A stretch of DNA of 53,353 nt. It comes from an uncultured Halieaceae bacterium (GTDB lineage: Bacteria; Pseudomonadota; Gammaproteobacteria; Pseudomonadales; Halieaceae). The stretch covers positions 1-53,353 of the forward strand of contig CALJGI010000041.1 of the NCBI GenBank assembly GCA_938074045.1. Reading direction: 5' to 3'. The notes under the pieces are model-generated. The model did no database searches and was not told where the DNA came from. It worked only from the letters and a program-made list of their open reading frames with translations. Position numbers and translations under genes: made by a program. Positions 14,153 to 22,224 of the stretch are shown one piece after another. Position 1 is the stretch's first letter. Each line of letters opens with the position of its first letter.

Positions 14153-16984
14153 CTAGTAAGCACCCAGTCGTCGACGAGTTGGGCCGGCTTGTAATGTTTC
14201 AATCTCTTCTTTGAGTTTATTCCATTCCCTGTTCCGCGGTGTCAGGGTAAGACCCTGGTCCACATAGTCCATGGCAGTATCATACTCATTAATTTCGATC
14301 TGTTGTCGTGCCGCCAGTATGTAGGCGGCCTGCAGTTCTCGCTGGAGTACGGCTAATTCATTCAGATCTGAAAAACTGCTCGCCACCCGTTCATAGGCCA
14401 GACGGGCTCCACCGATATTCCCTTCGCTGAGTGCCACGCGACCACTACTAACCATAGAGATTGCTTTGCGCCGCTCCGCCAGTTCAATTGCTCGCGCCTG
14501 TTCCTGTGCCGCCTGTTTGTCTCTCCAGACTTTTTCCAGCCCCGGCAAACGTTGCTGCAAACTTCGAATTTTGGATTGGTTGGGAAGGGCTGCGTTTGCC
14601 GCCGCCAGGATATTTCCCGCCGCAGAAAATTTGGAAGCCTTGATGGCTGTATTCGCTTCAGCAACCGCTTGATCGGTCAGCTTTGAAATACCTGCCGCTG
14701 CCTCTGCATTATTGGGCTCCAGCTCGAGAACTTGAGTAAACAAACCAGCCACCTCGGCTCTCTTTTGCGCATTTCCCTTGGTGCCAGACATGCCGTCACC
14801 GGCCTGCTGTAGAAGTTCTGCGACCCGGGCGAGCTTATCAGCCTGTTGTTTCTGTGCATCCTGGTAGGCTTGTCTCAGCTCAGGCACTTGTACAAGCAGT
14901 TCTGCCAACTCCGCCTGTTCAGGCAACCAGTCCACCGCCTGTGCCAAAGTTTGTTCAGCCTTGGCATAGTCATGTATTGCAAGTGACTCTTGTGCGGTCT
15001 CAATGAGCTGAACTGAAAGCAGCTCCAGTCCCTTTACCGCGACTGTGTTATCAGTATCAAGCTCCAATATCTGATTGAACAGGTCTACGGCTATGCCGGC
15101 TTGTCCGAGATCTTCCGCACTCTGTGCAACGGCGGCTTCTGCATTAATGACCAGTTCAGCGAGCGCCTCTTGCCAAGTTGCCAATTTCTCCTGCTCTGCC
15201 ACAAGATTGGGCATTTCCGGAGCAATCGCCGCCGCTTGTTGCAATAGACTATCTACCTCATCGTGGTCGCTCTCTTCCCATGCGGTATTAACTGCCAGGA
15301 TTAATGCTTCAAACTCTTCCCGCTGCTCCGGGGAGTGGACGCTCCATCGCTCCTCATTCGCTGCGGCTTCCGCCTGCGCTGCCAGCAGTGTCTCACCTGC
15401 TGCTATAACAGCAGGATGCGCGGAATTGAAGGAGCTGGCCTGCTCCAGCGTTAAGGTTGCTGCTTCCAGATCGACATTGGCAATTTCTTCCCGCATACGT
15501 TCTAACAGGATCGTAATTCGTTCTTCCTGCACGGCAGCCAGTCTTTGTTCTTGTTCCATTTGATCCAGCGAAGCGCCCAATTCAGCCCAGCGTCCACTCG
15601 AGCTAAAATAGAGGCTGTAGTCAGAGTACAGCGATCTACCACCTTCTGCATCTTTGCTGGCGAGTGCAGCAGTTAAGCCCTGCTCAAATAAGGCTTCTAT
15701 TTCCGACATCCCCGCTTGTGCAGCAGCGTTGCTACTATCAATGCTGAGTACTTTGGCGAACGATGATGCTGCCTTGTCTAACTCGTTTTCGTTCATAGCG
15801 CTGTAGGCTGAGGCTAGCTCACCGGTGATACTCCCTAATCCCGGTGCAGTGTTGTACTGTTGTTCTTGCCAGTAGACATAGCCGCCAGCCCCCAGCGCGA
15901 TAACAACAATCAACCCCAGTAGCATGGGTACTTTTGAACCTGATTTTGTGTCTGCCTTCTTCTGCACCGGAGTGTCGGGGCGATCAGCGTACAAACCGCG
16001 CGCCATCTGGGAAGTCGGGGATGTCTGCTTTAGCTTATATGGCCGCGAGCGCGGGGAAGAACCGCTGACACGTGTCCTCTCAGACGTTGACAGTGGTGGA
16101 GCATTTGGATCTGCTACGGTTGTAGAAGACGAGCCAAGCGCTTGTTTACGCTCGACGGCCGGAGTTAACACCGTGTCCTCGTCGATACCTGCACTGGCTT
16201 CCATCAACGCCGCGAACATTTCACGTCCTGTTTGATAGCGATCATCAGCACTCTTCGCCATGGCCTTTTCTATGAAGGGCTGATAACAGGACACTTGCTC
16301 AGGCAGGGTGGGAATGGCCTCTGTGAGATGCATGATTGCTGTAGTCACGGGAGATTCTGACTCGTAGGGCAATTGCTTGGTCATCATCTCGTAAAACAGA
16401 ATCGCGAGCGCGTAGAGGTCGGAACGTCCGTCCAGTTCAAGCCCTTTTGCCTGCTCTGGGCTCATATAAGAAGGAGTGCCCACCATTAGGCCAGTTTGCG
16501 TCATTTGCGTGCCGGAGTCGGCGGCCCGGGCGATGCCAAAGTCAGCCAATACGTACTCGACCGGCGAGCGCAGCATGATATTGCTGGGTTTGATATCGCG
16601 GTGCACATAACCCTTGCTGTACGCATAGTCCAGTGCCGTCGTCATTTGCTCCATGATCTGGTAGACCATTTTCTGCGGCATGGCAGTGTGGATCAGATCA
16701 CCAAGGTCACCACCGCTGAGAAGCTCCATAGCGATATAGTTATAGGTGTCATGTACGTTTACGTCATATATTTGCAGGATGTGCGGGTGTACCAGTTGTG
16801 CGGAGATTCGGGCTTCTCTGACAAACCGCTCGGAAAACTGTTCGTCGGAGTTCATGGCCGGATCCATTACTTTAATGGCCACTTCCCGATCCAGATTGTA
16901 ATGCAGGGCCCGATATACCATAGCCATACCGCCTTTGCCGATACGCTCGTAAATCTCGTAACCCGGTAGTTCGAAATCAGCCAT
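14153..16984 (-). CDS. Membrane-bound PknB-type Ser/Thr protein kinase with TPR-like periplasmic part
   Basis: A 943-residue Hanks-type kinase. The catalytic domain (about 8-265) has the glycine loop IGKGGMAMVY (15-24), VAIK with Lys38, HRDIKPSN (128-135), DFG (148-150) and SPE in place of APE. A Ser/Thr/Pro-rich linker (270-350) precedes one transmembrane helix (352-371). The remaining 570 residues, outside the cytoplasm, are Ala/Glu/Leu-rich helices with repeated LA.A..A.PE / LELD..N..A patterns typical of TPR or coiled-coil units. The PP2C gene starts 194 bases away on the opposite strand, followed by an FHA gene, so kinase, phosphatase and phosphothreonine reader form one signalling locus. 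All catalytic residues are present. Confidence 0.95.
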   Translation of the reverse strand: MADFELPGYEIYERIGKGGMAMVYRALHYNLDREVAIKVMDPAMNSDEQFSERFVREARISAQLVHPHILQIYDVNVHDTYNYIAMELLSGGDLGDLIHTAMPQKMVYQIMEQMTTALDYAYSKGYVHRDIKPSNIMLRSPVEYVLADFGIARAADSGTQMTQTGLMVGTPSYMSPEQAKGLELDGRSDLYALAILFYEMMTKQLPYESESPVTTAIMHLTEAIPTLPEQVSCYQPFIEKAMAKSADDRYQTGREMFAALMEASAGIDEDTVLTPAVERKQALGSSSTTVADPNAPPLSTSERTRVSGSSPRSRPYKLKQTSPTSQMARGLYADRPDTPVQKKADTKSGSKVPMLLGLIVVIALGAGGYVYWQEQQYNTAPGLGSITGELASAYSAMNENELDKAASSFAKVLSIDSSNAAAQAGMSEIEALFEQGLTAALASKDAEGGRSLYSDYSLYFSSSGRWAELGASLDQMEQEQRLAAVQEERITILLERMREEIANVDLEAATLTLEQASSFNSAHPAVIAAGETLLAAQAEAAANEERWSVHSPEQREEFEALILAVNTAWEESDHDEVDSLLQQAAAIAPEMPNLVAEQEKLATWQEALAELVINAEAAVAQSAEDLGQAGIAVDLFNQILELDTDNTVAVKGLELLSVQLIETAQESLAIHDYAKAEQTLAQAVDWLPEQAELAELLVQVPELRQAYQDAQKQQADKLARVAELLQQAGDGMSGTKGNAQKRAEVAGLFTQVLELEPNNAEAAAGISKLTDQAVAEANTAIKASKFSAAGNILAAANAALPNQSKIRSLQQRLPGLEKVWRDKQAAQEQARAIELAERRKAISMVSSGRVALSEGNIGGARLAYERVASSFSDLNELAVLQRELQAAYILAARQQIEINEYDTAMDYVDQGLTLTPRNREWNKLKEEIETLQAGPTRRRLGAY

Positions 16985-17178
16985 TTATCCCTACAACACC
17001 ATAGACCTTGGATTTGCTATCGTCACAGGATACGACAGAATTGCCGCGAGATACAGATGATGTGTGCACGGTAGCGCTAAATGCAAGTTTAAATCAGAAA
17101 GCAGACATACGGCAGTGATCTACGGCCCATTTTTGGGTTACACTCCGGATCATAAATCCCATGATATTAGAGTCATAG

Positions 17179-18033
17179 ATGACAGTATCGGCAGGCGCCA
17201 CGCACACGGGAATGAAGCGTGACCACAATGAAGATTGCTTTCAGTCCAATCCCGAGCTGGGATTATGGCTGGTAGCTGATGGCGTGGGTGGACACGCCAG
17301 CGGTGAAGTAGCGTCGGCTATTGTCAAAGAGACTATCAGTGTTGAGGTGGGTGCGGGGACCGATCTGCTGGAGGCTGTGCTAAAAGCCCATCAAGCGGTG
17401 CTCAACGAAATCGATACTCGCGATGGCTCGAATATGGGTTCAACAGTAGTTGCCCTCATGCTGAGAGATGATGTGTACGATATCGTCTGGGTGGGTGATA
17501 GCCGCGCTTATATGTACGACGGCAAAATAGTGCAACTAACACAGGACCACAATACAGTGAGCCAAATGCTCGCTGAAGGCATTTTGTCGGTGGAAGAGGC
17601 AGAAGCGCATCCCGATAAAAATGTGCTGACACAATCAATGGGTGTCTCAAAAAATATTCGCATCGATCCGGGTCGCGTAACAGGTTCGCTGCAACCGGGT
17701 CAGCAAATTATTTTGTGCAGCGATGGTTTGACCGATGAGCTTAACGATCAAGCCATAGCTGATGGGCTTGCCGGTCACGCAGAGCCGGAAAATCAGGTCA
17801 ATGTACTGATCAATGCGGCGCTGAAATCAGGTGGCAGAGACAATGTCACGGTCGTTATCGTAGGGGCCTCGAAATTTGGTCTGCAGAAAGGCGGACAGGC
17901 GGGTGAAACAACCCGGCGCCTGTTGCGGATCGTACATGGTGGGATAGACGGAAATAGGCACGACGGCAAGGCGCTGCTGGTTTTGGGTGTGATGGCCATC
18001 ATTGTCCTGGCATGGGTGTTGCTCAGCGGTTAG
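17179..18033 (+). CDS. PP2C-family Ser/Thr phosphatase with C-terminal membrane anchor
   Basis: This 284-residue PPM/PP2C phosphatase is likely to reverse the neighbouring kinase. Metal-binding motifs are complete: RDHNEDCF (14-21), VADGVGGHASGE (32-43), VWVGDSRAYMYDG, LCSDGLTDELND and GGRDNVTVVIV. Unlike minimal bacterial Stp enzymes it ends in a basic linker and one transmembrane helix (LLVLGVMAIIVLAWVLL), placing the catalytic domain on the inner face of the membrane near the kinase. It is divergent from the kinase gene; the 194-base gap must contain promoters for both. The start at 17179 gives the standard N-terminus. Confidence 0.95.
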   Translation: MTVSAGATHTGMKRDHNEDCFQSNPELGLWLVADGVGGHASGEVASAIVKETISVEVGAGTDLLEAVLKAHQAVLNEIDTRDGSNMGSTVVALMLRDDVYDIVWVGDSRAYMYDGKIVQLTQDHNTVSQMLAEGILSVEEAEAHPDKNVLTQSMGVSKNIRIDPGRVTGSLQPGQQIILCSDGLTDELNDQAIADGLAGHAEPENQVNVLINAALKSGGRDNVTVVIVGASKFGLQKGGQAGETTRRLLRIVHGGIDGNRHDGKALLVLGVMAIIVLAWVLLSG

Positions 18034-18068
18034 GCCACCTTCGCTAAAACCAATAAATCCTCTGTTCT

Positions 18069-18794
18069 CTAGGGCAAATCCAGATCGCGCATCTGGATAA
18101 ATGTGGTTTGATCTGATGCTTTCTTTTCGCTGTTGGGGCGATCAAATGCTTCGGTTACCCTGAATATAATGTCGTGAAATCGCAACTCATCCTCGTGCTG
18201 CAATTCCTGACGGCTGTTCACCTTCTTTCCGTTGAGGATGGTGCCATTGGCCGAACCCAGGTCCTCTGCGAACAGCGCGTCATCTTCCAAGCTTAATCGG
18301 GCGTGTTGTCGGGAAACGTGTGGACTTACATTAGCCAGATCACAGTCGAGGGAACGACCGATCAAAATGGAATCACTGATACCAAAACTCAAACCATGCA
18401 GTGGGCCGGTTTCGGCTGAAATAATCCAGTGAAACTCATCGGGTTTTTCACCCTTTCGAAAGTAGGTTGAAACGCCGCTACGGCGGCGGTCATTAATGGG
18501 CGGAATGTTGTTCAGCAGACGTCTTTCCTGAAAGGAACGGGTGATCACTATGCCGCTGCTGGTAATCTGGAAAAACCAGGCCAAGGCAAAGGTCACTGGA
18601 AAACCGACAACGGCAGCCAGTAAAAGATTGCGTGAGGACTGATCTGGATCAAAGCTGAAAGCCGGAGCGACAATATCCACTACCTGTAGACCAATCCAGC
18701 AAACAACAAAATACAAAAAACAGGTCTTGATAACCTTGCGTCGGCGTAACTCACTGAAGAAAGAGCCGGAAGATTCGTTATTTTCAGTCACCAA
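18069..18794 (-). CDS. Membrane protein with a C-terminal FHA domain
   Basis: A 241-residue protein. The N-terminus (FFSELRRRKVIKTCFLYFVV, residues 12-31) and two hydrophobic segments up to about residue 77 belong to the same membrane module as the 98-residue island protein at 1670-1966. Residues 140-212 form an FHA domain with the phosphothreonine-binding motifs GRS (146-148), SRQH (161-164) and SANGT (181-185). FHA domains read phosphothreonine, so this is a plausible substrate or adaptor of the adjacent kinase. The gene converges on the PP2C gene with 35 bases between stops. Domain assignment is firm; the link to the kinase is inferred from proximity. Confidence 0.9.
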   Translation of the reverse strand: MVTENNESSGSFFSELRRRKVIKTCFLYFVVCWIGLQVVDIVAPAFSFDPDQSSRNLLLAAVVGFPVTFALAWFFQITSSGIVITRSFQERRLLNNIPPINDRRRSGVSTYFRKGEKPDEFHWIISAETGPLHGLSFGISDSILIGRSLDCDLANVSPHVSRQHARLSLEDDALFAEDLGSANGTILNGKKVNSRQELQHEDELRFHDIIFRVTEAFDRPNSEKKASDQTTFIQMRDLDLP

Positions 18795-19036
18795 GTACCC
18801 ACATCTGTCGCATCAAAAATATCAGGGTGTGACTATAGCGCAAAAACGTAGAAATGTTGACCAGATCAGGTTTACTTTTTAACGTTGCAGGCTCTGGGTC
18901 ATATTGTGAGATCGTCGGATCATACTCTGATCAGTGCCGTGGAAATCATCTTCAGGGCGGGCAGCGAAGTCTGGGGCAGTGCAAATTTGCGGTGCTAGTG
19001 CGACAATATGACACTGGTGTGGGAGAGGCCATTTAA

Positions 19037-20194
19037 ATGTCAATTGTTAGCTCTAGCTGGGTGGATGATGAACTTCGCATCCTGCATGACAGCACCCTGA
19101 GATTTACCCAGTCTGAATTTGAGCCATATCGTCAAGCCTGGGAGAAGCAGGGCAAATGTGATCGACAAGCATGGCGCACCGCCGGGGCTGCCGGTCTGCT
19201 GTGTGCGAGTATCCCGGAGGAATACGGTGGAGCCGGGGGTAACTATTTTCACGAAGCCATTATTTATGACGCCATGATACGCGGGGGTGCGGCGGCCTCG
19301 ATTGGTGGGGGCAATACCGTACATAGTCAGATAGTTGCGCACTACATACTCAATTACGGTTCGGAAGAACAAAGAAACAAATGGTTACCCTTGCTGGCGA
19401 CGGGGGATCGGGTGGCGGCTATCGCGATGACCGAACCGGACGCGGGGTCTGATCTACAGGGGGTAAAGACTACTGCAAAAGCCGATGGTGATGATTATGT
19501 AATCAGTGGTGCGAAGACCTTTATCACCAATGGTCAACACGCTGATTTCATTATTGTCGTCTGTAAAACTGACTCCAGTCAGGGTGCCCGGGGCATTTCG
19601 TTGCTCGTCGTTGAAACCGAGGGTCTGGATGGTTTTGACCGCGGCAGAAACCTTGACAAAATCGGCTTGAAGGATGCGGACACGTCCGAGCTTTTTTTCA
19701 GTGATGTGCGGGTACCCCGTGCCAATTTACTCGGTGGAGAGGAGGGACAGGGATTTTTCCAGCTGATGAATCAGTTGCCTCAGGAAAGACTCAGTATCGC
19801 TTGCGCCGCGGCCACCATTGCCGAGATGGCAGTGGAGGAGACGGTGCGCCACACCAAGGATCGAGGGGCCTTTGGCAAAAGTGTGTTTGATTTTCAGAAT
19901 ACGCGTTTCAAATTGGCCGAATGTAAAACTGAGGCAACTATATCCCGGGCCTTTGTCGATCAATGTATTGTCAAACACGTGGACGGTGAGTTATCCGCAG
20001 AGGAAGCCTCCATGGCAAAGTGGTGGTGCACGCAAAAGCAGTGCGACATTGTCGATGAATGTCTGCAGTTACACGGTGGCTATGGCTATATGTGGGAATA
20101 TCCGATAGCCAGGATGTACGCCGACAGTCGGGTGCAAAAGATTTACGGTGGCACCAACGAAATCATGAAAGAATTGATCTCGCGTTCCCTTTGA
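19037..20194 (+). CDS. Long-chain-type acyl-CoA dehydrogenase
   Basis: A 385-residue flavoenzyme making the 2,3-double bond of acyl-CoA. FAD/substrate motifs are AIAMTEPDAGSDLQGVKTTA and the C-terminal MWEYPIARMYADSRVQKIYG followed by GTNEIMKEL. The position of the usual catalytic Glu near the C-terminus is Gly (YGGTNEI), as in LCAD and isovaleryl-CoA dehydrogenase. In those enzymes the base sits on an inner helix, matching Glu267/268 here (MAVEETVRHTKDRGAFGK). ATG at 19037 has GGAGAGG upstream. A selenoprotein gene follows after 48 bases and then an imine-reductase-like gene, suggesting one transcript. Electrons would pass to ETF. The 242 bases upstream show nothing I can support. Confidence 0.94.
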   Translation: MSIVSSSWVDDELRILHDSTLRFTQSEFEPYRQAWEKQGKCDRQAWRTAGAAGLLCASIPEEYGGAGGNYFHEAIIYDAMIRGGAAASIGGGNTVHSQIVAHYILNYGSEEQRNKWLPLLATGDRVAAIAMTEPDAGSDLQGVKTTAKADGDDYVISGAKTFITNGQHADFIIVVCKTDSSQGARGISLLVVETEGLDGFDRGRNLDKIGLKDADTSELFFSDVRVPRANLLGGEEGQGFFQLMNQLPQERLSIACAAATIAEMAVEETVRHTKDRGAFGKSVFDFQNTRFKLAECKTEATISRAFVDQCIVKHVDGELSAEEASMAKWWCTQKQCDIVDECLQLHGGYGYMWEYPIARMYADSRVQKIYGGTNEIMKELISRSL

Positions 20195-20242
20195 ACATGC
20201 ACTAGCAAGCACTGCATAGATCGAGATTCCGGAGATAATACA

Positions 20243-20473
20243 ATGAAGATAGATATCCACTACTGCGTCCAGTGAAATTACCGACCAGATGCGGTCAGTT
20301 TGGCTGCTGAACTTGAGACAAGCCTGGGTGTCATCGCAATATTGCATGCAGGTGGCAAAGGTATCTTTGACGTCCTGCTGGATGACCAATTGATCTTTTC
20401 GAAGTATCAAACCGGCCGATTTCCCGGTGCCGGTGAGGTCACGGAGATGATTCGCGAGCTGCGCAAACTGTGA
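20243..20473 (+). CDS. SelW-like (Rdx family) selenoprotein with in-frame UGA codon
   Basis: Read with UGA at 20273-20275 as selenocysteine, this is a 76-residue protein starting MKIDIHYCVQ-U-NYRPDAVSL and ending at a second UGA (20471). It shows the SelT/SelW/SelH (Rdx) hallmarks: a thioredoxin-fold redox motif C8-x-x-U11 after the first strand, then GGKGIFDVLLDDQLIFSK and TGRFPGAGEV, and a family-typical size. There is no other stop in the frame. GGAG lies about nine bases before the ATG. It sits 48 bases after the acyl-CoA dehydrogenase gene and 25 bases before the next gene on the same strand. A short hairpin (GACC/GGTC, 20283-20296) follows the UGA but is closer than usual for a bacterial SECIS element. 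Ordinary callers would miss or truncate it. Confidence 0.88.
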
Positions 20474-20498
20474 TAATAATTACTATCTGGGAGCGTGT

Positions 20499-21359
20499 AT
20501 GACAGATGTAACTCTGATTGGTCTGGGTGCCATGGGGAGTGCACTGGGTGAGGCGCTGATCGCGCAGAATTATTCGCTCACTGTTTGGAACCGATCGTCG
20601 GGAAAAGCTGCATCACTTCAGCAAGCCGGCGCCGTGGTCGCAGCCACACTGGACGAGGCAGTTAGCGCGAGCAGCGTGGTGATCACCTGCATTACCTCTC
20701 ATGTGCAAACCCTGGAGCTGCTCCGCAATCTGGATGGTACTGTGCAGGGTAAGACATGTATTGAATTGAGTACGGGCACTGCCGAGGAGGCGGTGCAGCT
20801 CTCAATAGAATTTGAAAAGCATGGTGCGAAGTGGCTGATCGGTATTATCCATGGCTATCCCGATGGGGTAGGGCAGACAGACAAAGTTCTGACCATGGCG
20901 GGCGATCCCAAAGTGTGGTCAGCATGTGAGCCCATAGTAAAAAGTCTGGGTGGCAAATCCTGTCATATCGGTAGCAAGCCCGACACACTTGCAGCGCTAT
21001 TCGCTGGTCTGTTCACCGTACGTACTGGATTTATGTTTGGCATGATTTACGGCGCCATAGTCAGCAAAAAGGCGGGCATACCTCTTACAACTTTCGTTGA
21101 GCAAATACCTGTTTCCATGGGCGTACTTCCCAGTTACTACCAGTCTTTTGCAGATACTGTGGGAACAGGTGACTTCACCAACCCGCCCGCCTCAATGGCT
21201 ACTTATTCAGCAGCGCTGGACGATGCTCTGCATACCTTCGAATCCCTGGGCGCCGCCGATCAACTGCCTCGCCTGATGAGTGAGTTGGCCCATCGTGGCA
21301 AGGACATGGGCCACAGCGACAAGGCCTTGACCCTTCTGGTAGAGCTGCTGGAAAAGTAA
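20499..21359 (+). CDS. Imine-reductase-like NAD(P)-dependent beta-hydroxyacid dehydrogenase family protein
   Basis: A 286-residue protein. The Rossmann motif GLGAMGSALGEAL and VWNRSSGKA mark the 6-phosphogluconate/3-hydroxyisobutyrate dehydrogenase superfamily, with Asn-Arg favouring NADPH. The catalytic Lys of true hydroxyacid dehydrogenases (GxGxxxK) is missing: the corresponding stretch is GSKPDTLAALFAGLFTVRTG. This pattern is seen in imine reductases and reductive aminases, which dimerise through the C-terminal helical domain. GGGAG lies before ATG 20499, 25 bases after the selenoprotein stop, so co-expression is likely. The substrate is unknown. It converges on arsI with only six bases between stops. 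Confidence 0.82.
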   Translation: MTDVTLIGLGAMGSALGEALIAQNYSLTVWNRSSGKAASLQQAGAVVAATLDEAVSASSVVITCITSHVQTLELLRNLDGTVQGKTCIELSTGTAEEAVQLSIEFEKHGAKWLIGIIHGYPDGVGQTDKVLTMAGDPKVWSACEPIVKSLGGKSCHIGSKPDTLAALFAGLFTVRTGFMFGMIYGAIVSKKAGIPLTTFVEQIPVSMGVLPSYYQSFADTVGTGDFTNPPASMATYSAALDDALHTFESLGAADQLPRLMSELAHRGKDMGHSDKALTLLVELLEK

Positions 21360-21365
21360 CCGGGC

Positions 21366-21773
21366 CTAGGCGCAGCAGCTGCGTGGTACTTCGCTTGTCC
21401 GTGCATCGAAAAGAGCCAAATTCTCCATGGTTCTAAAAGTTTCCCAGGCAACACCGCTGGGATCAACAACCCAGGTCTTGTCTGATTTGTGATAGCAGCA
21501 CTGGGTTTCGCCCTCGTCGAATAGTTGGCGTTGCGCAGCGGAGAGGCGCATGCGGATTTCCGTCAGTTCATCTGCTTCATCCACTTCTATACCCAGGTGG
21601 TCCACACCACTTTTCACTCGGGTGGATATGGCGAAATTTATGCTCGGATCGTCGAGTGCCCATTTGGCATAGTCTGCCTTCGTTCTGGTTGGCGCCGCGC
21701 CAAAAAGCGTGGAATAAAAGTCAATACTGGCGTTCAAGTCCTCGACGCCAACGTGCAGATGTAAACGTTTCAT
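21366..21773 (-). CDS. arsI: ArsI/CadI-family dioxygenase (VOC fold), probable organoarsenical C-As lyase
   Basis: A 135-residue glyoxalase/VOC-fold protein. The N-terminus MKRLHLHVGVEDLNASIDFY, the vicinal cysteine pair C92-C93 in GETQCCYHKSDKTWVVDPSG, and candidate iron ligands His5 or His7, His59 (VDHLG) and Glu111 (WETF) match ArsI, which uses Fe(II) and O2 to split the carbon-arsenic bond of trivalent methyl- or aryl-arsenicals. A second CysCys occurs at the C-terminus (RSCCA). It lies 32 bases downstream of an ArsR regulator in the same direction, which supports an arsenic role over generic glyoxalase activity. Substrate range is inferred. Confidence 0.87.
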   Translation of the reverse strand: MKRLHLHVGVEDLNASIDFYSTLFGAAPTRTKADYAKWALDDPSINFAISTRVKSGVDHLGIEVDEADELTEIRMRLSAAQRQLFDEGETQCCYHKSDKTWVVDPSGVAWETFRTMENLALFDARTSEVPRSCCA

Positions 21774-21805
21774 GGTCTGTCCTCAGTTACAGGTAAGATA
21801 ATTAA

Positions 21806-22156
21806 CTAGCAGCACTGCCACATTCTGACGGTGGCGCTACCGCTCTTTTTGTCTCGGGTCATACTGATGTATTCATCACGGCAGCAGTCTTCGGCGATGA
21901 AACCTATCAGGCCCTGTATGGCTTCAAAGTTGGCTATATAGATCACTGACCGGCCGCTTTTGTGCGACGTCACAACGCCAGCATTGGTGAGATGACTCAG
22001 GTGGAAAGACAGGGTGTTGTGTGCGGTCCCCAGGGCTTCGCCCAATTTCCCCGCCGGCATGCCATCCTTGCCCGCTTTCACCAATAGGCGGAACGCACCA
22101 AGGCGGGTTTCCTGTGAGAGGGCATCGAAAACGATAAGAGCTTTTTGTATATCCAT
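21806..22156 (-). CDS. arsR: ArsR/SmtB-family metalloid-responsive repressor
   Basis: A 116-residue winged-helix repressor: MDIQKALIVFDALSQETRLG, MPAGKLGEALGTAHNTLSFH (recognition region) and the wing SHKSGRSVIYIA. Candidate As(III) ligands are the Cys pair in AEDCCRDE and the C-terminal WQCC. The frame runs open to 22216, but that extension would cross a perfect palindrome at 22171-22190, so ATG at 22156 is chosen. It is the first gene of an arsR-arsI pair and is expected to repress its own operon until organic or inorganic trivalent arsenic binds. Confidence 0.9.
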   Translation of the reverse strand: MDIQKALIVFDALSQETRLGAFRLLVKAGKDGMPAGKLGEALGTAHNTLSFHLSHLTNAGVVTSHKSGRSVIYIANFEAIQGLIGFIAEDCCRDEYISMTRDKKSGSATVRMWQCC

Positions 22157-22170
22157 ATGTCGAAAATAGT

Positions 22171-22190
22171 TGACATAAATATATATGTCA
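22171..22190. promoter_or_regulatory. Palindromic ArsR operator
   Basis: TGACATA-N6-TATGTCA is a perfect inverted repeat with 7-base arms, 15 bases upstream of the arsR start. Related half-sites lie on both sides (CATATGTCG at 22154-22162 and TGACATATT at 22199-22207). Its form and place fit autorepression by ArsR. Confidence 0.75.
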
Positions 22191-22224
22191 ATAATTGCTG
22201 ACATATTCTTCAGCATTTGAACTT

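Noticed and set aside
18854..19036. 60-codon ORF ending one base before the acyl-CoA dehydrogenase start
   Set aside because: No ribosome-binding site, no recognisable motif, and the translation looks random.
20069..20410. Minus-strand ORF of 113 codons over the selenoprotein gene
   Set aside because: It lies antisense to the plus-strand read-through ORF, overlaps the end of the acyl-CoA dehydrogenase gene, has no ribosome-binding site and its translation shows no known fold; the sense frame has family motifs.
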